Below are positions 1 to 6,870 of a DNA stretch of 64,000 bases, in pieces (the first letter of the stretch is position 1; each line of letters begins with the position of its first letter). The position numbers and the translations under genes are program-made. The DNA is taken from positions 40,608-104,607 of the forward strand of contig JABDMH010000149.1 of the NCBI GenBank assembly GCA_013001595.1, in the 5' to 3' direction. The notes beneath the pieces are model-generated. The model was not told where the DNA came from and did no database searches. It saw only the letters and a list, made by a program, of their open reading frames with translations. Source of the stretch: Saprospiraceae bacterium (lineage in GTDB: Bacteria > Bacteroidota > Bacteroidia > Chitinophagales > Saprospiraceae).

Positions 1-117
1 GAGAAGTTGAAAGCCACTTTACTAATGCGCAATGTGCTAAATGAAGAATATAGTGTGAGACCCGGCATTTTGGCAGCACCAAGGAATCTTTCACTAAGGC
101 TTGATTGCAGTTTGTAG
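1..117 (+). CDS. C-terminal end of a TonB-dependent receptor (partial, cut by window edge)
   Basis: Reading frame 1 is open from the first base to a TAG at 115-117 and encodes 38 residues. They contain the pattern NVLNEEYSVRPG followed by APRNLSLRL. This is typical of the last two beta strands of Bacteroidota TonB-dependent outer membrane receptors, where an N-x-x-[DN]-x-x-Y-x-x-R-P-G turn precedes an R-N-x-x-[IL]-x-[LIV] closing strand. Such receptors import siderophores, cobalamin or glycans using energy from TonB. The ligand cannot be inferred because plug and barrel lie outside the window. The final residue is Leu rather than the usual aromatic. The family call rests on a short motif. Confidence 0.6.
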   Translation, partial: EKLKATLLMRNVLNEEYSVRPGILAAPRNLSLRLDCSL

Positions 118-143
118 TTTCCTACTGAACTTTTGCAACCCGA

Positions 144-1214
144 ATGGGGTTTGCTAGTTGGATGAAATCGAAAGTGCATATGAGTATTTGGATCTTGCTA
201 TTTGGAGCAAGCCTACATTGTACAAGCCAGCCAGGTATCAACAAAGAGGCGCCAGTCGAAGATCTGATTGAGAAGGTCTCCTCGTCAGAGGAGATAACCC
301 AAGTAATCGAGAGACCAGCCGACGAACCAGAAGCGGCTGCAATAGGAAATAAAAATGAACGGCAAGATGTTGTCTCAAGTCCTCCGGTAAGGCTCCAGCA
401 GCAAACCGCAATAATCCACGACGCTGAAAAGGTGTCAACAAAAGTAGTAGGCAAAGATATACGACAAGAAGAGCTACCAGACGGTGCTTCACCACCTCTA
501 GAAGTTCGAAGTCACTCTGAGAAATTGTCCGAAGTAAATCAGGACGCTGAGGAGATTGCTAGGCTGGTGGATATGCTGCCACACCAATCCTTTGATCAGC
601 TTTTGCAGAAGTATGTCAATGCTGCTGGAAAGGTCAACTATAAAGGATTTCTTGCTGATCAGGAACAGTTAGACGCATACCTGGAATCACTCAGCGGGAA
701 GTCACCTCAAGCGGATTGGAGCCGGTCTAAGAAATTGGCTCACTGGATAAATGTGTACAATGCTTTTACAATAAGGTTGATATTAGACCATTATCCCGTC
801 AATAGCATTCAAGATATCTCAGGAGGTAAACCATGGGACAAGCAGTGGATAGATATTGGAGGCCAGACCTATTCCTTGAATCAGATTGAAAATGATATAA
901 TTCGCCCCAGGTTTGGAGAACCACGGATCCATTTTGCAGTGAATTGCGCCGCAAAATCATGCCCTCCACTCGCGAATAAAGCTTTTACCGAAGAGAACCT
1001 CAATACACTTCTGGAGCAGCAAACAAGGGCATTTATTAATAATCCTACTTTTAATAGCATCACCGCAAATAGCCTGCAGATCTCTAAAATATTTGATTGG
1101 TACGGCGTAGATTTTAAAAATCTGATCGAATTTATTAATAAGTATGCAGAGATCGAGATAAGCAGTGACGCCACTGTTTCGTATAAAGATTATAATTGGA
1201 ACCTAAATAATTAA
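144..1214 (+). CDS. DUF547 domain lipoprotein
   Basis: This 356-residue protein has a hydrophobic N-terminal segment ending in a Cys near residue 26, so it is probably a lipoprotein. The lipobox is imperfect (His before the Cys). Residues about 30-140 are a Glu/Lys/Ala-rich linker without recognisable fold. Residues about 150-345 match DUF547: VNYKGF near the start, WINVYNAFTIRLIL, a Pro-Trp-Asp-Lys segment, SLNQIENDIIRP, then HFAVNCAAKSCPPL. The conserved Asn/Cys/Ser of that last motif suggest a papain-like or transglutaminase-like fold, but no activity is established for the family. An in-frame ATG at 162 would give a more usual Met-Lys-led signal peptide. The gene follows the receptor end closely and precedes a secreted protein by few bases, so the two may be co-transcribed. 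Confidence 0.8.
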   Translation: MGFASWMKSKVHMSIWILLFGASLHCTSQPGINKEAPVEDLIEKVSSSEEITQVIERPADEPEAAAIGNKNERQDVVSSPPVRLQQQTAIIHDAEKVSTKVVGKDIRQEELPDGASPPLEVRSHSEKLSEVNQDAEEIARLVDMLPHQSFDQLLQKYVNAAGKVNYKGFLADQEQLDAYLESLSGKSPQADWSRSKKLAHWINVYNAFTIRLILDHYPVNSIQDISGGKPWDKQWIDIGGQTYSLNQIENDIIRPRFGEPRIHFAVNCAAKSCPPLANKAFTEENLNTLLEQQTRAFINNPTFNSITANSLQISKIFDWYGVDFKNLIEFINKYAEIEISSDATVSYKDYNWNLNN

Positions 1215-1249
1215 ATGAAATGGTGGGAGTCCACCTAAAAAATTTACCA

Positions 1250-1936
1250 ATGACCAGAGGCTTTATTTCTACTCTATTATTACTCCTACTGTTTTCCTTA
1301 GATGTGTCCAGTCAATGTACGCATTGGTTTCCATTTAATGAGGGCAGTACATTTGAATACACCTTTTTCAGTAAAAAGGATAAGCAGACTGGTAGGGTAT
1401 CTTACGTTGTTTCAGAGGTGACTAAGCAAGGTGGTAATTTTACTGCCGAGGTAGATGCCACCTTTTTTGACAAGAAGGATAAGAACTATAACGAATTCTC
1501 ATTTCAAGTAGAATGTGTGGGCGGTACCTACCGTGCGAATGTGTCTAATTTTATTAATCCTACGCTCACCGAGTCCTTTGGAAGCATGGAAGTAAATTAT
1601 AGCGGTGATGATCTGGTGATGCCTAAGGAGTTGCAAGTGGGCATGGAGCTGCCTGATGCGAACTCCACCATGCAGGCAGAAATGGGAATCATGAATATAA
1701 AGATGGAAATGCGCATCACCGGTCGAAAAGTAATTGACAAGGTGCAAATTACAACACCTATTAAGACGTTTGAAACATATAAGATAACTGCTCAGGAGCA
1801 TATTAAGATGACGATGCTCAATCGAACAAGCTCCTCCACCTACTTCTATGCGGAAGGATATGGACAGGTGAAATCGGAAACCTATGACAAGAATGGCAAG
1901 TTGAGTGGATATATGTTGCTGACTAAATTCGAATAA
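1250..1936 (+). CDS. secreted TapB/DUF3108-like protein of unknown function
   Basis: From the ATG at 1250 the protein is 228 residues, beginning with a clear signal peptide (MTRGFISTLLLLLLFSL then cleavage near SSQC). An earlier ATG at 1220 would add ten polar residues before the signal and is less likely. The mature part begins with a Trp/Phe-rich segment (HWFPFNEGSTFEYTFF) and continues as alternating beta strands, ending with YAEGYGQVKSETYDKNG. That N- and C-terminal pattern resembles the TapB or DUF3108-like proteins common in Bacteroidota, which are predicted beta-barrel or beta-sandwich exported proteins. No catalytic residues are evident. The gene lies 35 bases after the DUF547 gene in the same direction. 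The family assignment is from memory of the motif and is moderate. Confidence 0.6.
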   Translation: MTRGFISTLLLLLLFSLDVSSQCTHWFPFNEGSTFEYTFFSKKDKQTGRVSYVVSEVTKQGGNFTAEVDATFFDKKDKNYNEFSFQVECVGGTYRANVSNFINPTLTESFGSMEVNYSGDDLVMPKELQVGMELPDANSTMQAEMGIMNIKMEMRITGRKVIDKVQITTPIKTFETYKITAQEHIKMTMLNRTSSSTYFYAEGYGQVKSETYDKNGKLSGYMLLTKFE

Positions 1937-1955
1937 ATCCGCATTAATATTTTCT

Positions 1956-2059
1956 CACCCCACGCTAAGATCATTATTTCTGCGTTTATTTCCTGAGACC
2001 ACTCGATAGACGCATGTTCTCTATTTGCAATATTTCTTAGTGTTCTACTAAGTGGGGTG
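1956..2059. other. paired inverted repeats in the leader of the beta-helix gene
   Basis: The intergenic stretch carries CACCCCAC at 1956-1963 and its exact complement GTGGGGTG at 2052-2059. Inside lies a small hairpin, CTTAGT-GTTCT-ACTAAG, at 2036-2052. No T-run follows, so a terminator is unlikely. It may be a folded 5' leader of the gene starting at 2093. Chance pairing is possible at this length. Confidence 0.3.
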
Positions 2060-2092
2060 GTCATGGGTCCTTTGAGTATCAGCTAAAGATCC

Positions 2093-3532
2093 ATGAAGTT
2101 TTTTACATCATTGATTTGTTTCCTGTGTTATTGTTTTACCTGGAGTCAAATTCCTTGTGGTTGCGATCCACTTTCCGATCCAACAGGAACAATTGTGCAA
2201 GTTAGTACGGTCGCAGAACTCAATGCTGCACTTAGTCACGCAGATGCTAACAATGGGAATATGACCATTGTGCTTGCCGCGGGAGAATATCAATTGACGA
2301 CGAACTTGTTGTTTATTGGGGACAACATAGTCAATCTATCTATTAGGGGAGCTACAGGAAATCGCGATGATGTCGTCATTCGAGGCCTGGGACATAATAA
2401 CAGTGCTGTGACACATATTTTCAATGTCCCAGCAACCGGATTTACGGTGGCAGATATGACGATTGGCGAGGTTTTTTACCATCCCATACAGTTGCATAAT
2501 TCCGCGGATGATGCACTCGTCCATAATGTGCGCTTCATTGATGCAAAGGAGCAATTATTAAAGGTTTCCTCAGGCGATGGATTCAATGATGATGGAGTTG
2601 TTCAATGCTGTTTATTTGAATTTACCCAAGGGATTGCGTATCAATATTACACGGGAGGAATTGATGCTCATAAGTCCAGAAATTGGCGGGTGACGAACAA
2701 TGAGTTTAAGCATATTCGTAGTCCAGATGAGTCACTGGCGGAACATGCGATACATTTTTGGGGAGAATCGTTAGGTACTGTTGTAGAAGGGAATGTCATC
2801 ATTAATTGTGATCGAGGAGTGGGTTTCGGTTTGGGACCAAATGCTACTTCTGGTCATACTGGTGGAATCGTCATGAACAATTTTATCCATACCAGTCGCG
2901 ATGTTGGAATAGGCCTTGAGTCAGCTCCAGAAGCCAAAGTCTACAATAATACGGTGGTGACAGAAAATTACTTTAATTCAATCGAATATCGTTTTTCGAA
3001 CACTACAGAAGTGCATGTGGCAAATAATTTAGTAGATAAGCTGATTGCTTCAAGAAATGGAGGCACTGGCAATGTGGAGAATAATGTAACCATTTCAAAT
3101 CTTGACATCTTCACGGATGCGAGCAATCACGATTATCACTTGCACGGAAATACTTCTGGAATCACTGACAGTGGAATTTCGCTTGTCGAGGTGAGTCAGG
3201 ATGTAGATTGCCAATCCAGAGTTTCACCCATAGATGTAGGTGCCGATGAGTATGCACCTCTGACAAATACAGATGTTGTCCTGGCATCAGATGGCATCTC
3301 ACTATATCCAAATCCGACGGAAGAGACTTTTACCATAGTGGCTAGCCCAGAAGATTTACTGGATGATTTTGATATCGAAGTACTCGATGGCTCTGGCCAA
3401 ATATACCAGTCATACACCCAGATGTCAGGAATAGTTGAAATCAGTTTGTCTTCATTGCCTGCAGGGTTGTATTATGTTAGAATCAGGAGGGATAATATTC
3501 TCTCCATCCAACTGATATTGAAGGGTATCTGA
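2093..3532 (+). CDS. secreted right-handed beta-helix protein with T9SS type A sorting domain
   Basis: The 479-residue product starts with a signal peptide (MKFFTSLICFLCYCFTWSQ). Residues about 30-370 look like a right-handed parallel beta-helix of the pectate-lyase/PbH1 type: an opening TVAELNAALSHA segment, a VVIRGLG turn, then many short strands with Asn ladders such as VEGNVIINCDRG, IVMNNFIHTS and VYNNTVVTENY. Residues about 403-479 form a T9SS type A C-terminal domain (LYPNPTEETF, then VLDGSGQ, LPAGLYYVRI). Such proteins are secreted and attached at the cell surface. Family members are often polysaccharide lyases or hydrolases, but I see no diagnostic lyase residues, so the substrate is unknown. 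The gene stands alone, with about 100 bases before the next. Confidence 0.85.
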   Translation: MKFFTSLICFLCYCFTWSQIPCGCDPLSDPTGTIVQVSTVAELNAALSHADANNGNMTIVLAAGEYQLTTNLLFIGDNIVNLSIRGATGNRDDVVIRGLGHNNSAVTHIFNVPATGFTVADMTIGEVFYHPIQLHNSADDALVHNVRFIDAKEQLLKVSSGDGFNDDGVVQCCLFEFTQGIAYQYYTGGIDAHKSRNWRVTNNEFKHIRSPDESLAEHAIHFWGESLGTVVEGNVIINCDRGVGFGLGPNATSGHTGGIVMNNFIHTSRDVGIGLESAPEAKVYNNTVVTENYFNSIEYRFSNTTEVHVANNLVDKLIASRNGGTGNVENNVTISNLDIFTDASNHDYHLHGNTSGITDSGISLVEVSQDVDCQSRVSPIDVGADEYAPLTNTDVVLASDGISLYPNPTEETFTIVASPEDLLDDFDIEVLDGSGQIYQSYTQMSGIVEISLSSLPAGLYYVRIRRDNILSIQLILKGI

Positions 3533-3594
3533 CAGGCTTCAATTTTAGGACATAGAGGTCAGACCTTTATAAGATCGTTAAGGGTATTTTTGCA

Positions 3595-3602
3595 AATCTT
3601 TT
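3595..3602 (+). promoter_or_regulatory. possible -7 promoter element for the Gfo/Idh/MocA gene
   Basis: TATTTTTG fits the Bacteroidota -7 consensus TAnnTTTG and lies 31 bases before the ATG at 3634. No good TTG -33 element is seen at the expected distance, so this is weak. Confidence 0.3.
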
Positions 3603-3633
3603 CTTACCTTTTTAGCATAATATTAGGACTGAG

Positions 3634-4794
3634 ATGCAAGATAAATTTCGACTACGTATAGGGTTGATTGGATCTGGATTTATGGGGCGTGCACATACCA
3701 ATGCATATAAGCGAATTGGTGATTTTTTTCCCGATTTAAAATATCGCCCAGTGCTTCAAGCCGTCTGTTCCAGGTCACCAGACAGGGTGCAGGGTTTTGC
3801 CGAGCAATGGGGCTATCACTCAACAGAGACTGATTGGAGAACATTGGTGGTCCGAAAGGATATTGATGCAATAGACATAAGTTCTCCAAATGACACACAT
3901 TCGGAGATCGCCATTGCTGCTGCGAAGGCGGGAAAGATGATATTGTGTGAGAAGCCATTGGCAAGGAGTGTTGCTGAAGCGCAACCCATGGTGGAGGCTG
4001 TGGAAGCTGCAGGAGTTCAGAACACAGTTTTTTATAACTACCGGAGAGTGCCCGCAGTGACATTGGCTAAGCAAGTGATTGACAGCGGAAAGTTGGGTCA
4101 GATTTTCCATTTTCGAAGTAATTTTTTGCAAGACTGGACCATCAGTGCAGATCTTCCCCAGGGCGGAGAAGGACTGTGGAGATTGGATGTGAAAACTGCC
4201 GGTTCTGGCGTAACTGGTGATCTGTTGGCGCATTGTATCGATACCGCTATGTGGCTGAATGGTGGCATTCGTGATGTCTCGGCAGTTACGGAAACCTTCA
4301 TAAAGGAACGCATGCATCAAGAAACAGGAAAAGTGGCACCAGTTGGAATAGATGATGCCTGTATCTTTCATTGTCATTTTGATAATGGTTCTTTGGGGCT
4401 GTTTGAAGCTACTCGCTACGCACGTGGTCAAAAAGCACTATACACTTTTGAAATTAATGGAGAGCATGCCAGTATTCGCTGGGATCTGCAGGACCAGAAC
4501 AGACTTGAATATTTTGATCATGGAGACGATTCGATAGTAAGGGGCTGGCGATCAATTCATGTCTCAGATAGTGATCAGCCTTATATTGAACATTGGTGGA
4601 TACCGGGAGTATGTATTGGCTACGAACATACTTTTGTACACCACGTTGCAGATTTCTTAAAGAGCTTAGAAACGGGAGAAGCATGTGCACCTAATTTCAG
4701 ACAAGCACTAGAAACCCAGAAAGTTTGTGAAGCTGTCTTAGCATCGGCAGCTTCTAGAAGCTGGAAGGACACTGGTGTGGCATGGAGTAGTTAG
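3634..4794 (+). CDS. Gfo/Idh/MocA family oxidoreductase
   Basis: The 386-residue protein has an N-terminal Rossmann fold with [12 protein letters not shown] (residues about 9-20), followed by [12 protein letters not shown] and the hallmark LCEKPLA motif near residue 107. The remainder is the alpha/beta substrate domain of the family, including a region around [14 protein letters not shown] where the catalytic His/Asp are usually found. Members oxidise or reduce sugars, inositols and related compounds with NAD(P)(H) in the cytoplasm; the substrate here cannot be read from sequence. There is no apparent signal peptide. The gene stands alone between a beta-helix secreted protein and a region without genes, so context points only loosely to carbohydrate metabolism. 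Confidence 0.9.
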   Translation: MQDKFRLRIGLIGSGFMGRAHTNAYKRIGDFFPDLKYRPVLQAVCSRSPDRVQGFAEQWGYHSTETDWRTLVVRKDIDAIDISSPNDTHSEIAIAAAKAGKMILCEKPLARSVAEAQPMVEAVEAAGVQNTVFYNYRRVPAVTLAKQVIDSGKLGQIFHFRSNFLQDWTISADLPQGGEGLWRLDVKTAGSGVTGDLLAHCIDTAMWLNGGIRDVSAVTETFIKERMHQETGKVAPVGIDDACIFHCHFDNGSLGLFEATRYARGQKALYTFEINGEHASIRWDLQDQNRLEYFDHGDDSIVRGWRSIHVSDSDQPYIEHWWIPGVCIGYEHTFVHHVADFLKSLETGEACAPNFRQALETQKVCEAVLASAASRSWKDTGVAWSS

Positions 4795-5089
4795 AAGCCG
4801 GACTATCTATTTCGAGGCGATTTTGCCCGTCCTGCCGTGGTCATCTGGGTGGAATTCAAACAAGGCACCCTTCAAAATCAGGGCAGGCGTCAACACTTTT
4901 TTGATATTCACCATGAAGGTGACGGCAGCCCATCCACTTTCTTAGTTCACTTACTTCGGGTGCAGTCGAATTGGGCTTTTCGAGATCATTTAGTCCATGA
5001 GAGAATAGCATTTGGGGCATCTTGCTTTATTGCATCTAAGACGCTCACTCCAAATACCCAATGAATATTACGGGCCAAAGAAAAATCTG
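4795..5089. other. gene-free interval, possibly with a decayed coding remnant
   Basis: About 295 bases separate the oxidoreductase from the convergent MarR gene. On the minus strand short stretches look coding in different frames: a Val-Leu-Asp-Ala-Ile-Lys helix near 5050, and a 35-residue peptide starting near 4912. They are interrupted by stops. This may be a degraded gene or chance. No terminator with a T-run is visible. Confidence 0.3.
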
Positions 5090-5695
5090 CTAGTCTCTTA
5101 GTATGAATTCAGGGCAATCGATCCGAAGATCTTTTGGTTTGAGTTCTCGATCTAGCAATTGACAGAATTTCTTGCGTTTCGTCTCGTGAAAATATGTGCA
5201 AGTGAAACACATTCGCTGTACACCCAATATATTCATATTGTGTAGACCATAAATCATCTTATTTAGCATTTCTAAAAAATGAGCTTGATCAGTTTTCGAG
5301 AGTGTCAAAGCCAGCATTCTGATGGGTTCGCCAAGATCTTGTGTGTTTGCTAGTACTTTCCTACCCTTTGAAGTCAACGATAGGGTATAAGCACGTCCGT
5401 CGACCTCGCTTTTCAACTTCTTGACCAAACTCTTTTGATGTAGCACTCTCACTGCATCACTGATGGTTGGCTTTGACACGTTAAATTCGAGTGCCAAATG
5501 ACTTACAGAGGCCTTGTCTTGGCTGTGATAGGCGATAAAATGCACTATTTGGATTTGAATGGGACTAAGTGAATGTTTATTTGCTTTTTCCCAAAGGAGT
5601 ACTTTAAATGTTTCAGAAATTCTTTCTAGTGCAGCTACAATTTTTGCTGGACTATCCCGATTTTGAAAATTAGGATCAAAAATACTTTGCTTCAT
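5090..5695 (-). CDS. MarR-family transcriptional regulator with a C-terminal four-Cys motif
   Basis: The 201-residue protein carries a MarR-type winged helix-turn-helix at about residues 48-115 (LSPIQIQIVHFI, VSHLALEFNVSKPTISDAVRVL, then the DGRAYTLSLTSKG wing). It has an extra C-terminal tail with Cys163, Cys166, Cys178 and Cys194, spaced C-x2-C-x11-C-x15-C and ending in RIDCPEF. Such spacing suggests zinc or iron-sulfur binding, or thiol redox sensing; this is inference. It is transcribed in the same direction as the CPVC thioredoxin-like gene just upstream. A perfect 25-bp palindrome lies 20 bases before its start codon and is a natural candidate for autoregulation. MarR proteins act as dimers that release DNA on ligand binding or oxidation. 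Confidence 0.88.
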   Translation of the reverse strand: MKQSIFDPNFQNRDSPAKIVAALERISETFKVLLWEKANKHSLSPIQIQIVHFIAYHSQDKASVSHLALEFNVSKPTISDAVRVLHQKSLVKKLKSEVDGRAYTLSLTSKGRKVLANTQDLGEPIRMLALTLSKTDQAHFLEMLNKMIYGLHNMNILGVQRMCFTCTYFHETKRKKFCQLLDRELKPKDLRIDCPEFILRD

Positions 5696-5715
5696 GTCTA
5701 GCCGAATAAATAAAT

Positions 5716-5740
5716 GTCTGCAAGGATATTCCTTGCAGAC
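5716..5740. promoter_or_regulatory. 25-bp perfect palindrome upstream of the MarR gene (candidate operator)
   Basis: GTCTGCAAGGA, a TAT spacer, and TCCTTGCAGAC form a perfect inverted repeat of 11-bp arms. It ends 20 bases upstream of the MarR start codon on the minus strand. Size and place suit a MarR dimer operator. A terminator of the upstream thioredoxin-like gene is the alternative, but only an AT-rich stretch and no true T-run follows. Confidence 0.6.
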
Positions 5741-5823
5741 TAAGCTAGCATTCCTTATCTCATTTTGATGAGAAGTATAAGAATATTTGAAAAGACCAGA
5801 GTGGAATTATTAAAATTAGTAAT

Positions 5824-5833
5824 CCTAACTATA
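5824..5833. repeat. CCTAACTATA 10-mer, copy 1 (downstream of the thioredoxin-like gene)
   Basis: The same ten bases occur again at 6149-6158, inside an inverted repeat upstream of the thioredoxin-like gene. The two copies flank that gene. They may be a shared binding site or chance. Confidence 0.3.
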
Positions 5834-5854
5834 TGAGTAATGTCATGGCATAGA

Positions 5855-6088
5855 TTAATCTTTGACATCTGCCATAGAAGCACCAAAGTTAATATGCAAC
5901 ACATTGCCAGTTGGTGTTACCAATGCAGGAACAGATTTAATACCAAGTGATTCAGCTTCAGTTATTTTTGAACGATCATCGCCTAAGTGTACAATTTCTA
6001 CTTTAGATTCGCCGATTAGATGAATAATGTCTTGCTCAGCACTGACACATACTGGGCATTCTGCATGATAGAAGATAGATTTCTTCAT
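5855..6088 (-). CDS. thioredoxin/glutaredoxin-like mini-protein with CPVC motif
   Basis: The 77-residue protein begins with a beta strand followed by the redox motif Cys11-Pro-Val-Cys14. It continues with a helix, a strand (VEIVHLGDD) and a cis-Pro loop, SVPALV, near residue 54, as in glutaredoxins and short thioredoxins. It has no signal peptide, so it acts in the cytoplasm. It probably reduces or senses disulfides. Its partner is unknown, but the four-Cys MarR regulator encoded next in the same direction is an obvious candidate. The intergenic regions on both sides contain inverted repeats. The thioredoxin reductase gene in this window lies 15 kb away. The fold call is sound; the substrate is not known. 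Confidence 0.8.
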   Translation of the reverse strand: MKKSIFYHAECPVCVSAEQDIIHLIGESKVEIVHLGDDRSKITEAESLGIKSVPALVTPTGNVLHINFGASMADVKD

Positions 6089-6149
6089 GAGAACTTAGAT
6101 AAAAGAGTAGTTAAGCAATATTACTAGATGGCAAATATAGATAGGAAAC

Positions 6150-6170
6150 CTAACTATAAAAATTAGTTAG
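6150..6170. promoter_or_regulatory. inverted repeat CTAACTA-N7-TAGTTAG upstream of the thioredoxin-like gene
   Basis: Seven-bp perfect arms with a seven-base spacer lie 62 bases before the start of the CPVC gene, between it and the sirtuin stop. TTAGTTAG-type half sites suit a MarR-family operator in a promoter. Binding by the neighbouring MarR protein is inference. Confidence 0.45.
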
Positions 6171-6192
6171 ATAATTTTTTAGAAAACAAATA

Positions 6193-6870
6193 TTATATGT
6201 GAGATAAGGCTTTTTGTACACCCGTGGTAGCCACTTCAGGGATTGTAGTGATCTCTGTGACTGGAAGGGCTACAGTTGCAGGATTGGGATCCACGTAAAT
6301 AATTTGGCAAGACTCATGAGCGAAGTTCAACAGGCCTGCAGCGGGATATACGTTGAGGGAAGTACCCACAACGATCACAACATCTGCATTGCTGACGAGG
6401 ACACTGGCTTCCATCATCATTGGGACAGCTTCTCCAAACCAGACAATGTGTGGACGCAATTGATGACCTCGCTTGCATTTATCTCCAAGGTGTAAATCAT
6501 CTGGCCAGGGATAGATGTCCTTTTCATAAATACTGCTTCTAGCCTTAAGCAGTTCTCCATGTAAATGCATGACTGCGCTACTTCCGGCTCGCTCATGTAG
6601 GTCATCGACATTTTGGGTGATGACAGTTACGGACAATCGATTCTCCGCCTTGGCTAGGGCTAGATGTGCAGCATTGGGATCGCACAACTTCAGTTTTCTG
6701 CGTCGCTGGTTATAGAATTCTAAGACTAGTTCAGGGTTGTCGTGCCAAGCTTGTGGTGTCGCCACCTCTTCAATTTTATGGCCTTCCCAAAGCCCTCCTG
6801 CTCCCCTAAAAGTGGCCAATCCACTCTCTGCGCTCATGCCTGCTCCTGAAAGTACCACTAACTTTTTCAT
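6193..6870 (-). CDS. cobB: Sir2-family NAD-dependent protein deacylase (CobB-like, class III)
   Basis: The 225-residue sirtuin has the NAD-binding motif GAGMSAESGLATFR (residues 9-22), TQNVDDLHERAG (85-96) and the catalytic His104 in HLHG. Tyr53 and Arg56 (Y-x-x-R) match the acyl-pocket signature of class III sirtuins that remove succinyl or malonyl groups. The usual four zinc Cys are absent: only one Cys (in GDKCKRG) remains before LRPHIVWFGE. As I recall, Bacteroidota CobB proteins commonly show this, so it need not mean loss of activity. The start codon overlaps the stop of the upstream NAD(P)HX repair gene by four bases (ATGA), so the two are translationally coupled and link NAD repair with NAD-consuming deacylation. 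Confidence 0.9.
   Translation of the reverse strand: MKKLVVLSGAGMSAESGLATFRGAGGLWEGHKIEEVATPQAWHDNPELVLEFYNQRRRKLKLCDPNAAHLALAKAENRLSVTVITQNVDDLHERAGSSAVMHLHGELLKARSSIYEKDIYPWPDDLHLGDKCKRGHQLRPHIVWFGEAVPMMMEASVLVSNADVVIVVGTSLNVYPAAGLLNFAHESCQIIYVDPNPATVALPVTEITTIPEVATTGVQKALSHI

Noticed and set aside
3820..4431. 203-codon open frame on the minus strand inside the Gfo/Idh/MocA gene
   Set aside because: It lies wholly antisense to a well-supported enzyme and has no family motif or signal; it is a shadow frame.
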